Origin: CAYMBL01 sp044225155
Lineage (GTDB): Bacteria > Planctomycetota > Phycisphaerae > UBA1845 > Fen-1342
NCBI GenBank assembly: GCA_044225155.1
Contig: JBGAJB010000209.1
Span: 1 to 6,108 of the forward strand
Direction of reading: 5' to 3'
Length of the DNA stretch: 6,108 nucleotides
In this document: one piece after another, positions 1-5,940 of the stretch
Numbering within the stretch: position 1 is the stretch's first letter
Layout: the number at the start of each line of letters is the position of its first letter
Position numbers and translations under genes: made by a program
Notes under the pieces: generated by a model
Told to the model about the DNA's origin: nothing
Databases searched by the model: none
Seen by the model: only the letters and a program-made list of their open reading frames with translations

Positions 1-489
1 CAGGCCGAGAAAGTCCTTGATCTGCAGGGTCGCGATCACGACTGCGATGCCGGCCGTGAAGCCGGTCGTCACGGGATGCGGCACGAATTCGATTAGGCGC
101 CCGAGCCGGACCATTCCGCCGACGGCGAGCATGATGCCGGCCATCACCGTCGCGACGCACAGCCCGCCGAGACCGTATTGATGCGAAATCGGGGCCAGGA
201 TCACGACGAAGGCGGCCGTTGGGCCGGAGACCTGCACGCGCGAGCCGCCGAGCAGGCCGATGATCGCGCCGCCGATGATGGCGGTGTAGAGGCCATGCTG
301 CGGGGGCACGCCGCTGGCGATGGCGAGCGCCATCGAAAGCGGCAGCGCGACGACGCCGACGACGAGACCGGCGAGCAGGTCGGCGCGAAAATCGGCGGCG
401 CGGTATCCGGTCTTGAGTACGGAGCGAAGAGCGGTGGCGAAAATCGGTCGCGGCGCCTCAAGCGGCGCGTGCTCCAATCGGTGCGGCAT
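1..489 (-). CDS. SulP-family anion transporter, DauA/YchM-like (N-terminal 163 residues, cut by window edge)
   Basis: This is the N-terminal part of an inner-membrane secondary transporter of the SulP (SLC26-like) family. Its reading frame runs open to base 1, so the C-terminal membrane segments and any STAS domain lie outside the window. After a cytoplasmic leader, residues 37-58 form a hydrophobic segment (DLLAGLVVGVVALPLSMALA), followed by the family's GVPPQHGLYTAIIGG block (60-74) and the conserved SGPTAAFVVIL (88-98). Further hydrophobic spans lie near 109-126 and 143-155, and the fragment ends QIKDFLGL (156-163). From memory these blocks closely match E. coli DauA (YchM), an aerobic C4-dicarboxylate carrier. 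SulP members also carry sulfate or bicarbonate, and the substrate cannot be read here. The ATG at 489-487 is chosen because it gives a leader of the expected length. An in-frame GTG at 522-520 is the only visible alternative, and neither has a clear Shine-Dalgarno site. The gene follows the lipoprotein on the same strand after 204 bases. Confidence 0.94.
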   Translation of the reverse strand, partial: MPHRLEHAPLEAPRPIFATALRSVLKTGYRAADFRADLLAGLVVGVVALPLSMALAIASGVPPQHGLYTAIIGGAIIGLLGGSRVQVSGPTAAFVVILAPISHQYGLGGLCVATVMAGIMLAVGGMVRLGRLIEFVPHPVTTGFTAGIAVVIATLQIKDFLGL

Positions 490-553
490 TTGTCGCGCAG
501 GATAACCGAAGCGCGCCGACACCGATCGTTACGGCAATGTGGACGGTAGAGGG

Positions 554-677
554 TCAGTTTGAACCACACGGCGCCCCCATCCGAGGCCCGACCGTAAAGG
601 AGGGCGTTTGTTCGCGGGTGGAAACGACCCCTCCCTTACAGTCGGGGCTCTGCCAGGTGCGCTTTCGCTCAAACTGA
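554..677. repeat. Possible MITE/REP-like element with short inverted ends
   Basis: TCAGTTTGA at 554-562 is the exact reverse complement of TCAAACTGA at 669-677. These two 9-base ends bracket the large palindrome at 583-650 almost symmetrically, with 20 bases on one side and 18 on the other. Parts of those spacers also pair imperfectly (CGC..CC next to the main stem). Together this suggests one decayed palindromic element of about 124 bases in the gap between the lipoprotein and SulP genes. No target-site duplication or transposase is visible. A 9-base match over this distance could be chance, so the outer boundary is tentative. Confidence 0.35.
583..650 (-). repeat. Large imperfect palindrome able to form a long RNA hairpin
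   Basis: Bases 583-604 (GAGGCCCGACCGTAAAGGAG plus GG) pair with 629-650 (CCCTCCCTTACAGTCGGGGC plus TC) at 19 of 22 positions. The stem continues as CGTTT (605-609) with AAACG (622-626) after a 2-base bulge at 627-628, leaving a 12-base loop at 610-621. Two of the three mismatches (593/640 and 598/635) are C-A or A-C in plus-strand RNA but G-U pairs in minus-strand RNA. The structure is therefore better on the strand from which both flanking genes are transcribed. It lies 94 bases before the SulP ATG and 44 bases after the lipoprotein stop. There is no T-run after it on either strand, so it is not a textbook terminator. An REP-like repeat, an mRNA 3' stabiliser or a 5' leader structure are all possible. 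Confidence 0.8.
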
Positions 678-682
678 GCGAA
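664..682 (-). terminator. Perfect 8-bp hairpin just after the lipoprotein gene; possible terminator or 3' stabiliser
   Basis: TTCGCTCA (664-671) and TGAGCGAA (675-682) are exact reverse complements separated by a 3-base loop. In the minus direction the hairpin begins 12 bases after the lipoprotein stop codon, where a 3' end would be expected. The following bases (AAGCGCACC) contain no T-run, so intrinsic termination is doubtful. Its inner bases also form one end of the wider 554-677 inverted pair. Confidence 0.4.
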
Positions 683-693
683 TACCCATCGGT

Positions 694-1317
694 CTAAGGC
701 GCGGCGTACTGAAATCGCAGCACGCCATCACTCCCCACGGAGATTTCCGCGCGGCCGCCGGCCGGCGCGCGCTCCGAGAGTTCGTCGATTCGCGGGGAAT
801 CGAGATGGAGCGGCTCGACATGTGGAAAGCGCTGCAGCATCCGCACCAGCCCGATCGCCACCCAGGCGTGCGCATCAGTGGCCAGCTTTTCGCCGCGATA
901 CTCGGCGAGATCGAGCGCGATCAGGCGCAGCACGTCAAACGGACTCGTCGCCTGCGTATGAAAGAGTTGCGGGTCCACTTCGCCGCTGAGTGTGTATCCG
1001 GAACGCCGATTACTTAGCAGGCTGCTCGGCTGACCGGTTTCCGCGCGAATCTTGGCCGCGATGCGCCGATCCTCGGTGACCAGCGCCACCGTCGCGCTGA
1101 CGGCGTCGCCGCTGCTCTCCAGTTGACACAACCCCAGCGATGTCTTTCGAGATGTGTCGGCCGGGAGCACGCCGTCGTACTCGGCCGGACGTTGCCCGAG
1201 TGAGAGTGCCGCGTAGCGCGATTGCGCACAGCCGGTGCTCAGCGCAACGACGCCGATCGAAAGTGCCAGCACGAGGGACATTGCTCCAGGCGACTGAATT
1301 GCGTGACGCTGTTTCAT
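694..1317 (-). CDS. Putative lipoprotein of unknown function, 207 aa
   Basis: I do not recognise a named family. The N-terminus is a lipoprotein signal peptide: basic KQRH at 2-5, a hydrophobic core at about 14-26, and a lipobox LSTG-C with the acylated cysteine at 30. The mature protein would be about 178 residues, membrane-anchored and outside the cytoplasm. It is soluble-looking, with one further cysteine (C64) and no transmembrane span. Notable stretches are GVLPADTSRKT (49-59), SGYTLSGEVDPQLF (106-119), DAHAWVAIGLVRMLQRFPHV (148-167) and PAGGRAEISV (185-194). The alternation of short strands with one amphipathic helix suggests a compact alpha/beta domain, but that is inference. The ATG at 1317 is preferred over the ATG at 1281 because it supplies the positive n-region; neither has a good Shine-Dalgarno site. 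Coding is supported by the signal peptide and by the frame being open across the whole interval. It sits 104 bases after the solute-binding protein gene and 204 before the SulP gene, too far to infer a shared job. Confidence 0.8.
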   Translation of the reverse strand: MKQRHAIQSPGAMSLVLALSIGVVALSTGCAQSRYAALSLGQRPAEYDGVLPADTSRKTSLGLCQLESSGDAVSATVALVTEDRRIAAKIRAETGQPSSLLSNRRSGYTLSGEVDPQLFHTQATSPFDVLRLIALDLAEYRGEKLATDAHAWVAIGLVRMLQRFPHVEPLHLDSPRIDELSERAPAGGRAEISVGSDGVLRFQYAAP

Positions 1318-1347
1318 GCCCGCATGATGGAGCGCTGCGGAAAACGC

Positions 1348-1385
1348 GACAAGGCTGAAGCAGCTTGGCCGCTCCAGCCTTTGTC
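1348..1385 (-). terminator. Candidate terminator hairpin after the solute-binding protein gene
   Basis: GACAAGGCTG (1348-1357) pairs with CAGCCTTTGTC (1375-1385) with one unpaired base, giving a 10-bp stem and a 17-base loop. In the minus direction the structure begins 36 bases after the stop codon at 1422 and is followed by GCGTTTTCC. The T-run is short and not adjacent to the stem, so this is a plausible but weak intrinsic terminator. Confidence 0.35.
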
Positions 1386-1421
1386 ACTCGATTCGCAACG
1401 AATTCCGCCGCGGACTACCCG

Positions 1422-2591
1422 CTACGGATTGATCGTCGCCTGATATTTCGGCGCCGGCGGATCGCCGTCCATCTTCACAATGACGGCGGACTTCTTTGCG
1501 TTGCGCTTCTCGTCGATGGTGATCTTGCCCGTGACCGCGACGAAATCCTTGGTGGCCGCAATCGCGTCGCGCAGGTCCTTCCCGCCCAACGACTTCGCGC
1601 GTTTCATCGCGTCGAAGAGAATCTGCGCCGCGTCATAACCCAGCGCGGCGAGGCCGTCCGGCGTCGCGCCGCCGAATTCCGCCTTGTATTTCGCGATGAA
1701 GTCCTTCACGCGCGGATCGTCCTGATCCGGGGCGTAGTGATTGGAGTAGTAGCTGCCGACGATCGCGTCCTTGCCGATCTTGCCGAGTTGCTCGGAGTCC
1801 CAGCCGTCACCGCCGACGAAGGGCACTGTGATGCCGAGTTTGCGAGCCTGGAGGGCGATGTTTCCCACATCGGTGTAGTAACCGGGAATGTAGATGATGT
1901 CCGGTGCGGAGCTGCGCAGCGTTGTGAGTTGGGCCGTGAAATCCTGATCGCCGCCGGTGTAGGTCTGCTCGCCGACGATCTTGCCGCCCAGCTTCGTGAA
2001 CGCTTTCTTGAACTCCTGCGCGAGACCCACCGAATACGGCGCCTTCTGGTCGTAGAGCAGCGCCGCCTTGCCGGCCTTCAGGTTGTCATGCGCGAATTTC
2101 GCGCCGACGTACCCCTGGAACGGGTCGATGAAACAGACGCGGAAGATGAAATCGCCGACCTGCGTGACGCGCGGATTCGTCGACGACGGCGAGATCATCG
2201 GCACCTGCGCTTCCTGGCAAACCGGACCGCCCGCGAGCGACAAGCCCGATGCCACTTCGCCGAGCACCGCTGCGACATGGTCGCTCTTCACCAGCCGCGT
2301 CACGGCCAGCGTCGCTTCCTTCGCGTCGCCCTTCGTGTCGTATTCCTTCAGGTCGATCATGCGGCCATTGAATCCGCCCGCCGCGTTGAATTCCTTGATC
2401 GCCAGCCGGATGCCGTTGGACGTCGATTGGCCGAAGGTCGCCTCGGACCCCGTCAGCGAGCCGTAGTGCCCGATCAGAATCGGATCCTCGACCGGCGGCG
2501 CAGCGGCCTGCACCGCGCGCATGGGCATGAAAGCGAAACTGCCAATGACTACGGCGAGGCCGAGTCGGGCAAAAAACCGCATGCTCTGCAT
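1422..2591 (-). CDS. ABC transporter substrate-binding protein, branched-chain amino acid (LivK/peripla_BP_6) type, 389 aa
   Basis: This is a periplasmic solute-binding protein that captures a ligand for an ABC importer of the branched-chain amino acid class (HAAT, LivJ/LivK). Residues 1-29 are a signal peptide (RFFARLGLAVVIGSFAFMP core, cleavage near VQA-A). The mature protein has the family layout: ILIGHYGSLTGSEATFGQS (38-56) in lobe 1, NGIRLAIKEFNAAGG (59-73), VAAVLGEVASG (106-116), PMISPSSTNPRVT (131-143), then lobe 2 with DQDFTAQLTTLRSSAPDIIY (215-234) and GYDAAQILFDAMKRA (318-332). The length is normal for the family. The ATG at 2591 is chosen because AGGGAG lies 7 bases upstream and the signal peptide starts there; the frame stays open to 2711, but that extension has no protein-like features. 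The ligand may be leucine/isoleucine/valine, amides, urea or short aliphatic compounds, and sequence alone does not decide. No livH, livM, livG or livF homologue adjoins it: recG is 136 bases upstream and an unrelated lipoprotein is downstream. Confidence 0.95.
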   Translation of the reverse strand: MQSMRFFARLGLAVVIGSFAFMPMRAVQAAAPPVEDPILIGHYGSLTGSEATFGQSTSNGIRLAIKEFNAAGGFNGRMIDLKEYDTKGDAKEATLAVTRLVKSDHVAAVLGEVASGLSLAGGPVCQEAQVPMISPSSTNPRVTQVGDFIFRVCFIDPFQGYVGAKFAHDNLKAGKAALLYDQKAPYSVGLAQEFKKAFTKLGGKIVGEQTYTGGDQDFTAQLTTLRSSAPDIIYIPGYYTDVGNIALQARKLGITVPFVGGDGWDSEQLGKIGKDAIVGSYYSNHYAPDQDDPRVKDFIAKYKAEFGGATPDGLAALGYDAAQILFDAMKRAKSLGGKDLRDAIAATKDFVAVTGKITIDEKRNAKKSAVIVKMDGDPPAPKYQATINP

Positions 2592-2598
2592 TACACGA

Positions 2599-2604
2599 CT
2601 CCCT
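2599..2604 (-). promoter_or_regulatory. Shine-Dalgarno site of the substrate-binding protein gene
   Basis: AGGGAG on the minus strand is separated by 7 bases from the ATG at 2591-2589. It decides the start between this ATG, the second in-frame ATG at 2582 and longer upstream extensions. Confidence 0.75.
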
Positions 2605-2640
2605 GATTGGCTTTGACACCCACGCCGGCCGGCCCAAAAC

Positions 2641-2656
2641 GGGCGGACGTGCGCCC
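2641..2656 (-). terminator. GC-rich hairpin followed by GTTTT, possible recG terminator
   Basis: GGGCG (2641-2645) pairs with CGCCC (2652-2656) around a 6-base loop. Read on the minus strand it is followed by GTTTTGGG. It starts 71 bases after the recG stop and ends about 50 bases before the next start codon. The stem and T-run are both short. It could be a weak terminator for recG or a structure in the leader of the substrate-binding protein mRNA. Confidence 0.3.
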
Positions 2657-2702
2657 AAGAAAATAGACACCGAACACACTCAAAAGTAGTCGAATCGCCG
2701 CA

Positions 2703-2716
2703 CGGATTCAAATCCG
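2703..2716 (-). other. Short perfect inverted repeat just after recG
   Basis: CGGATT (2703-2708) and AATCCG (2711-2716) are exact reverse complements two bases apart; in RNA this would be five pairs with a 4-base loop. It begins 11 bases beyond the recG stop codon in the direction of transcription. There is no adjoining T-run, so it may only be a small 3'-end hairpin or a chance palindrome. Confidence 0.25.
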
Positions 2717-2727
2717 GTCACGCGCGA

Positions 2728-4896
2728 CTACGCCGCGTCGATCAGCTTCAACAGTGACGCGAACTGCCGCAGCAGCGTCGCGCGGAGCGCGGCGTGTTCC
2801 GGCTGGCGTAGCTCCGGGTCGCGGGCGATCAGGGCAAACGCGTCATCGCGGGCAAGTTCCAGCAGTTCGAAATCGTCGACCAGGCTCGCCACGCGCAGCG
2901 TCGGCAAACCATGCTGCCGCGTCCCGAGCAGTTCGCCCGGCCCGCGCTGCCGCAAATCCGCTTCGGCAATCCGAAAACCGTCGTTGGTCTCGGCCATCGC
3001 CCGCAAGCGCTCGGCCGCTTTTGAAAGGTCCATTTTCTTGGCGTCGCGCGCCGCGCCGGCCGCCCGCACGCCCGATTCATACGCGATCAGAACGCAAAGG
3101 CCGTCCTGAGAGCCGCGCCCGACGCGTCCCCGGAGTTGATGAAGCTGCGAAAGGCCGAAGCGATCCGCGTGCTCGATCACCATGATCGTGGCCGACGGAA
3201 CATCGACGCCGACTTCAACCACGGTGGTGGCGACGACCGCATGAATCCGGCCGGCACGGAACTCCCCGATCACGCGCGCCTTTTCGTCGGGGGACATTCC
3301 GCCGTGCAGCAACTCGACGCGCAGCCCGTGCCAGGGGCCCTTCGTCAGCCGGCGATACGCCTCTTTCACGGAGAGCAACGCCTTCCCGCCCGCGGTCGTG
3401 GCCTTTCCGCTGCGTTGCGGAGGCGCCTTGGCGGCCGCTTCTGGCTCATCCTCTCCGATCAGCGGACAAACGACGTAAGCCTGCTCGCCGGCCTCGAGCC
3501 GCGTGCGCACATACGTCATCACGGTTTCCCACTGCCGCGCGGTGACGACCTTCGTAATCGTCTTGCCGCGCCCCGGCGGCATGCCGCGCACGATCGAAAT
3601 ATCGAGATCGCCGAACACGGTCATTGCCAGCGTCCGGGGAATGGGCGTCGCGGTCATGACCAGGTAGTGCGGCAAGGGGCCCTTGGTGCGAATGCGCGCC
3701 CGCTGCAACACGCCGAATTTGTGCTGCTCGTCGACGACTACCATCGCCAGATCCCGAAACGACACGTCCTCTTCCAGCAGCGCCTGCGTTCCGACGACGA
3801 GGTCGACGCGTCCCGCCTCGATGTCGCTCAGCAGCCGGCGGCGCTCGCTGGCGCTCAATCCGCCGCGCAGCAGGGCCCGGCGCACACGGCTGCCGGCGAG
3901 ATAGCGCTCGATGTTGTTGAAATGCTGCGTGGCGAGCAATTCGGTCGGCGCCATGATCGCCGCCTGAGATTTCGCAGCGACGGCGGCCAAAGCGGCATAC
4001 AAGGCCACGACGGTTTTTCCGCTGCCAACATCACCCTGCAGCAGTCGCGTCATCGGCTTGCCGCTCGCGAGGTCGCGTGTGATTTCGGTGATCGCGGAGT
4101 TCTGCCCCGGCGTCAGGAGAAACGGAAACCGTCGCCGGATGCGGGCATCGATCTCCGGCGATACGTTCAGCTTGCGACCCGGCTGCGCGACGACCTGCCG
4201 CCGCCGCAGCGCGAGCGCCAGCTCCATCAGCAGCAATTCCTCATACGCCAGCCGCCGCCGCGCGCTCGCGGCCGCGGCTTCGTCACTTGGGAAATGCGCG
4301 CGGCGGACGGCCTGCTCGCGCAGCGGCAACTCCCTTTTCGCGAGCAGCGCTTCGGGCAAAAACTCGTCCACGGGTAGTCGTTTTTGGGCAAAAACTGCCT
4401 CCACCACGCGGCGAATCATCGAACTGGGCAGTTCCTGCGACGCGGGATAAACCCCGAGCAAACGCGCCCCGGTCTTGCGCTCCGGCAACGCCGCATCCGG
4501 CGCGAACACCGTCACGCGCGGCTGCACCAGCTGAAGCTCATCGTTGTAAAGCTCCACTCGCCCGCTCGCGATGACTGTCGCACCGGGGTAAAGCCCATGG
4601 CCGCCCTGCGGCTGGTTGAACCAGCGCAGCGTGCAGCGCCCAGTCCCATCGTGAATCTGGGCGCTGAAGTGCGGCCAATTTCCGCGTACGCGCCGCACTT
4701 CGCCGCGAACGGTGGCCAGCGTGTCGGGCTCGAGTTCGGAAATTTCCACCTCGCCCGATTCGAGCTCGTAGCGGAACGGAAAGTAAGTGAGCAGATCGCC
4801 GACCGTGCAAAGCTTCAGCGCTTCAAACTGCGCCGCCCGCCGCGGCCCCACGCCGCGAATGTACTGCAACGGTGTGTCGGCCCGCAGGTCGGACAT
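2728..4896 (-). CDS. recG: ATP-dependent DNA helicase RecG
   Basis: RecG is a cytoplasmic superfamily 2 motor that reverses stalled replication forks and branch-migrates D-loops, R-loops and Holliday junctions. At 722 residues it is slightly longer than the roughly 690 of E. coli. With the ATG at 4896 as residue 1, QYIRGVGPRRA (11-21) begins the helical N-terminal region, and an OB-fold wedge domain spans about 52-142. The Walker A motif GDVGSGKT is at 288-295, followed by APTELLATQH (316-325), the Walker B box DEQH (389-392), motif III MTATPIPRT (414-422), TTVVEVGVDVP (557-567) and arginine-finger motif VI HQLRGRVGRG (586-595). The RecG-specific LRQRGPGELLGTRQHG is at 648-663. All catalytic motifs are intact. 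A low-complexity Ala/Lys/Gly stretch near 483-506, inside helicase domain 2, makes that linker about 20 residues longer than I recall for E. coli. An in-frame TTG at 4920 could extend the protein by 8 residues; neither start has a clear Shine-Dalgarno site, and ATG is preferred. It is transcribed divergently from the acetyltransferase. Confidence 0.98.
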   Translation of the reverse strand: MSDLRADTPLQYIRGVGPRRAAQFEALKLCTVGDLLTYFPFRYELESGEVEISELEPDTLATVRGEVRRVRGNWPHFSAQIHDGTGRCTLRWFNQPQGGHGLYPGATVIASGRVELYNDELQLVQPRVTVFAPDAALPERKTGARLLGVYPASQELPSSMIRRVVEAVFAQKRLPVDEFLPEALLAKRELPLREQAVRRAHFPSDEAAAASARRRLAYEELLLMELALALRRRQVVAQPGRKLNVSPEIDARIRRRFPFLLTPGQNSAITEITRDLASGKPMTRLLQGDVGSGKTVVALYAALAAVAAKSQAAIMAPTELLATQHFNNIERYLAGSRVRRALLRGGLSASERRRLLSDIEAGRVDLVVGTQALLEEDVSFRDLAMVVVDEQHKFGVLQRARIRTKGPLPHYLVMTATPIPRTLAMTVFGDLDISIVRGMPPGRGKTITKVVTARQWETVMTYVRTRLEAGEQAYVVCPLIGEDEPEAAAKAPPQRSGKATTAGGKALLSVKEAYRRLTKGPWHGLRVELLHGGMSPDEKARVIGEFRAGRIHAVVATTVVEVGVDVPSATIMVIEHADRFGLSQLHQLRGRVGRGSQDGLCVLIAYESGVRAAGAARDAKKMDLSKAAERLRAMAETNDGFRIAEADLRQRGPGELLGTRQHGLPTLRVASLVDDFELLELARDDAFALIARDPELRQPEHAALRATLLRQFASLLKLIDAA

Positions 4897-5092
4897 GTTG
4901 CCGGTAAGAATAGCGGCCAAAATTTCGTTGCGCGCCGCTCAGCAAGTCGTCTCCGAGTGTCGTGGCAGTGGCAATGATCAGCGTCAGAGCAGGCCGCGCG
5001 CCGCGAATGCCTCGAACCCACCGGATGAGTCCCGGGGGCTGAGAAATCGAATTGCGACCGGAACAGCTCAGCCGGCGCTTAAACTAACCAGC
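4897..5092. other. Divergent intergenic region between recG and the acetyltransferase gene
   Basis: These 196 bases separate the recG start (minus) from the acetyltransferase start (plus), so at least two promoters should lie here. I see no -35/-10 pair with acceptable spacing on either strand, no operator-like dyad and no RNA gene. A GGGTTCGA on the minus strand resembles a tRNA T-loop, but the flanking bases do not pair. Confidence 0.5.
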
Positions 5093-5710
5093 ATGTTCTC
5101 CTACCGGCTCACCGACGACGCCGAGCTACGCCTCAGCGAAGAGCGCTACGCCGAAGCGGCTGCCGCCGTCGTCGCGACCCACCGGGAATATCTCTCGCAG
5201 TGGCTGCCGTGGACCGCCACCGCCACGGCCGACAGCATTCGCGCCTATTACCGCCTGATCATGGATCAACACGCACGCGGTGAATCTCTGCACGCCTTGG
5301 TGCTCGTTCGCGGCGAAGTGGCCGGCGCGATCGGCTTCCACCGCATCGAATGGCTGAACTTCGCGACGGCGATCGGCTACTGGCTCGCGCCGCCCTATCA
5401 AGGCCGCGGACTGATGACGCGCGCCGCCGCCGCGTTTCTCGAACACGGCTTCATGACGCTCCGCCTGAACCGCGTCGAAATTCGCTGCGCGCCCGAGAAC
5501 GCTCGCAGTCGAGCGATTCCAATGCGGCTCGGATTCCGCGAAGAGGGAACCGCCCTCGAAGCCCAGCGCCTCGGCGACGGCTACACCGACCTCGTCGTCT
5601 ACGCCCAGCTCGCACGCGAATGGGCCGCGACCCACGGCCGCACACTCCCAGCCCCCAAATCCGCCGCCGCCGGACAGGCGTTTTTTGTGCAGATGAATCC
5701 GCGGAAGTGA
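5093..5710 (+). CDS. GNAT-family N-acetyltransferase, RimL/YdaF-like, 205 aa
   Basis: This cytoplasmic enzyme would transfer the acetyl group of acetyl-CoA to an amine, in this subfamily typically the N-terminus of a ribosomal protein (RimL on L7/L12) or an unidentified acceptor (YdaF). The fold is complete: an N-terminal strand-helix region at 1-60, GEVAGAIGFHRIEW (74-87), and the subfamily hallmark IGYWLAPPYQGRGLMT (94-109), where Q/R-x-x-G-x-G/A residues Q103-G104-R105-G106 bind the pyrophosphate of CoA. These are followed by LRLNRVEIRCAPENARSRAI (123-142), with N136 in the usual helix-4 position, and RLGFREEG (145-152). Past the domain is a tail of about 25 residues, rich in Ala and Pro. 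The ATG at 5093 matches the expected N-terminus. The frame is open upstream to 4787, but that part lies antisense to recG and looks non-coding. No Shine-Dalgarno site precedes the ATG. Its substrate cannot be assigned; ribosomal-protein acetylation is the family default, not shown here. Confidence 0.93.
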   Translation: MFSYRLTDDAELRLSEERYAEAAAAVVATHREYLSQWLPWTATATADSIRAYYRLIMDQHARGESLHALVLVRGEVAGAIGFHRIEWLNFATAIGYWLAPPYQGRGLMTRAAAAFLEHGFMTLRLNRVEIRCAPENARSRAIPMRLGFREEGTALEAQRLGDGYTDLVVYAQLAREWAATHGRTLPAPKSAAAGQAFFVQMNPRK

Positions 5711-5714
5711 ATCG

Positions 5715-5734
5715 TCACGAAGGATGAGTCGTGA
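5715..5734 (+). other. Small hairpin directly after the acetyltransferase stop
   Basis: TCACGA (5715-5720) and TCGTGA (5729-5734) are exact reverse complements around an 8-base loop, starting 5 bases after the stop codon. No T-run follows, so this is at most a weak 3'-end structure. Confidence 0.25.
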
Positions 5735-5869
5735 ACTGATCCACATGATCGGCACCAGGTGGAACTAGGGAAAGCGCTGAGCCGCGAGAGCGATTGCCAC
5801 TTCATCGCGTTCTGACCCGCACGGCTCGCATCGCGCCCAAATCCGCCACCTCCCAAAATCCAGTTTTTC

Positions 5870-5888
5870 GTTTCAACCATGGTGAAAC
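5870..5888. promoter_or_regulatory. 19-base dyad upstream of the SRPBCC gene, candidate operator
   Basis: GTTTCA (5870-5875) and TGAAAC (5883-5888) are perfect inverted arms around ACCATGG, itself part of the palindrome ACCATGGT (5876-5883). The dyad lies 58 bases before the GTG start, a position where a dimeric repressor or activator could bind near the promoter. Only one copy is visible and no regulator gene is in view, so the role is inferred. Confidence 0.35.
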
Positions 5889-5934
5889 TTCGAGCGCCGC
5901 GCGCTTCCGCCGTCGCGATTCGCTACGGTGTCGG

Positions 5935-5940
5935 AAGGAG
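5935..5940 (+). promoter_or_regulatory. Strong Shine-Dalgarno site of the SRPBCC gene
   Basis: AAGGAG is separated by 6 bases from the GTG at 5947. It is the best ribosome-binding site in the window and fixes the non-ATG start of the following gene. Confidence 0.85.

Noticed and set aside
178..569. Open frames of about 120 codons on both strands across the SulP region
   Set aside because: They overlap the SulP frame, which has clear membrane segments and family motifs, and they look like low-complexity shadows.
1365..2606. A 413-codon plus-strand open frame opposite the substrate-binding protein gene
   Set aside because: Its product is Arg/His/Ala-rich with no domain and is the complement-frame shadow of a well-supported LivK-type gene in high-GC DNA.
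2683..2711. TTGAAT, a 17-base spacer and TACTTT as a promoter for the substrate-binding protein gene (minus strand)
   Set aside because: The spacing is right, but the -10 box matches the consensus at only three positions and overlaps other small hairpins; too weak to call.
3136..4377. A 413-codon plus-strand open frame opposite recG
   Set aside because: Its composition is typical of antisense frames at high GC. recG has all its motifs on the other strand. The equal length to the other antisense frame is coincidence.
4980..5040. tRNA-like GGGTTCGA and a CCGG-loop-CCGG on the minus strand
   Set aside because: The bases around the T-loop motif do not pair, and no acceptor or D arm can be drawn.
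5052..5085. TTGCGA and TAAACT as a promoter for the acetyltransferase gene
   Set aside because: The spacer is 22 bases, too long for a sigma-70 type promoter.
4787..5092. A 102-codon N-terminal extension of the acetyltransferase
   Set aside because: It overlaps the recG start antisense, contains no recognisable domain, and the GNAT fold starts normally at the ATG at 5093.
5654..5847. 12-base direct repeat CCCAAATCCGCC at 5654-5665 and 5836-5847
   Set aside because: It is short and of biased composition, one copy lies inside the acetyltransferase coding sequence, and there is no further similarity around it. Chance is likely.
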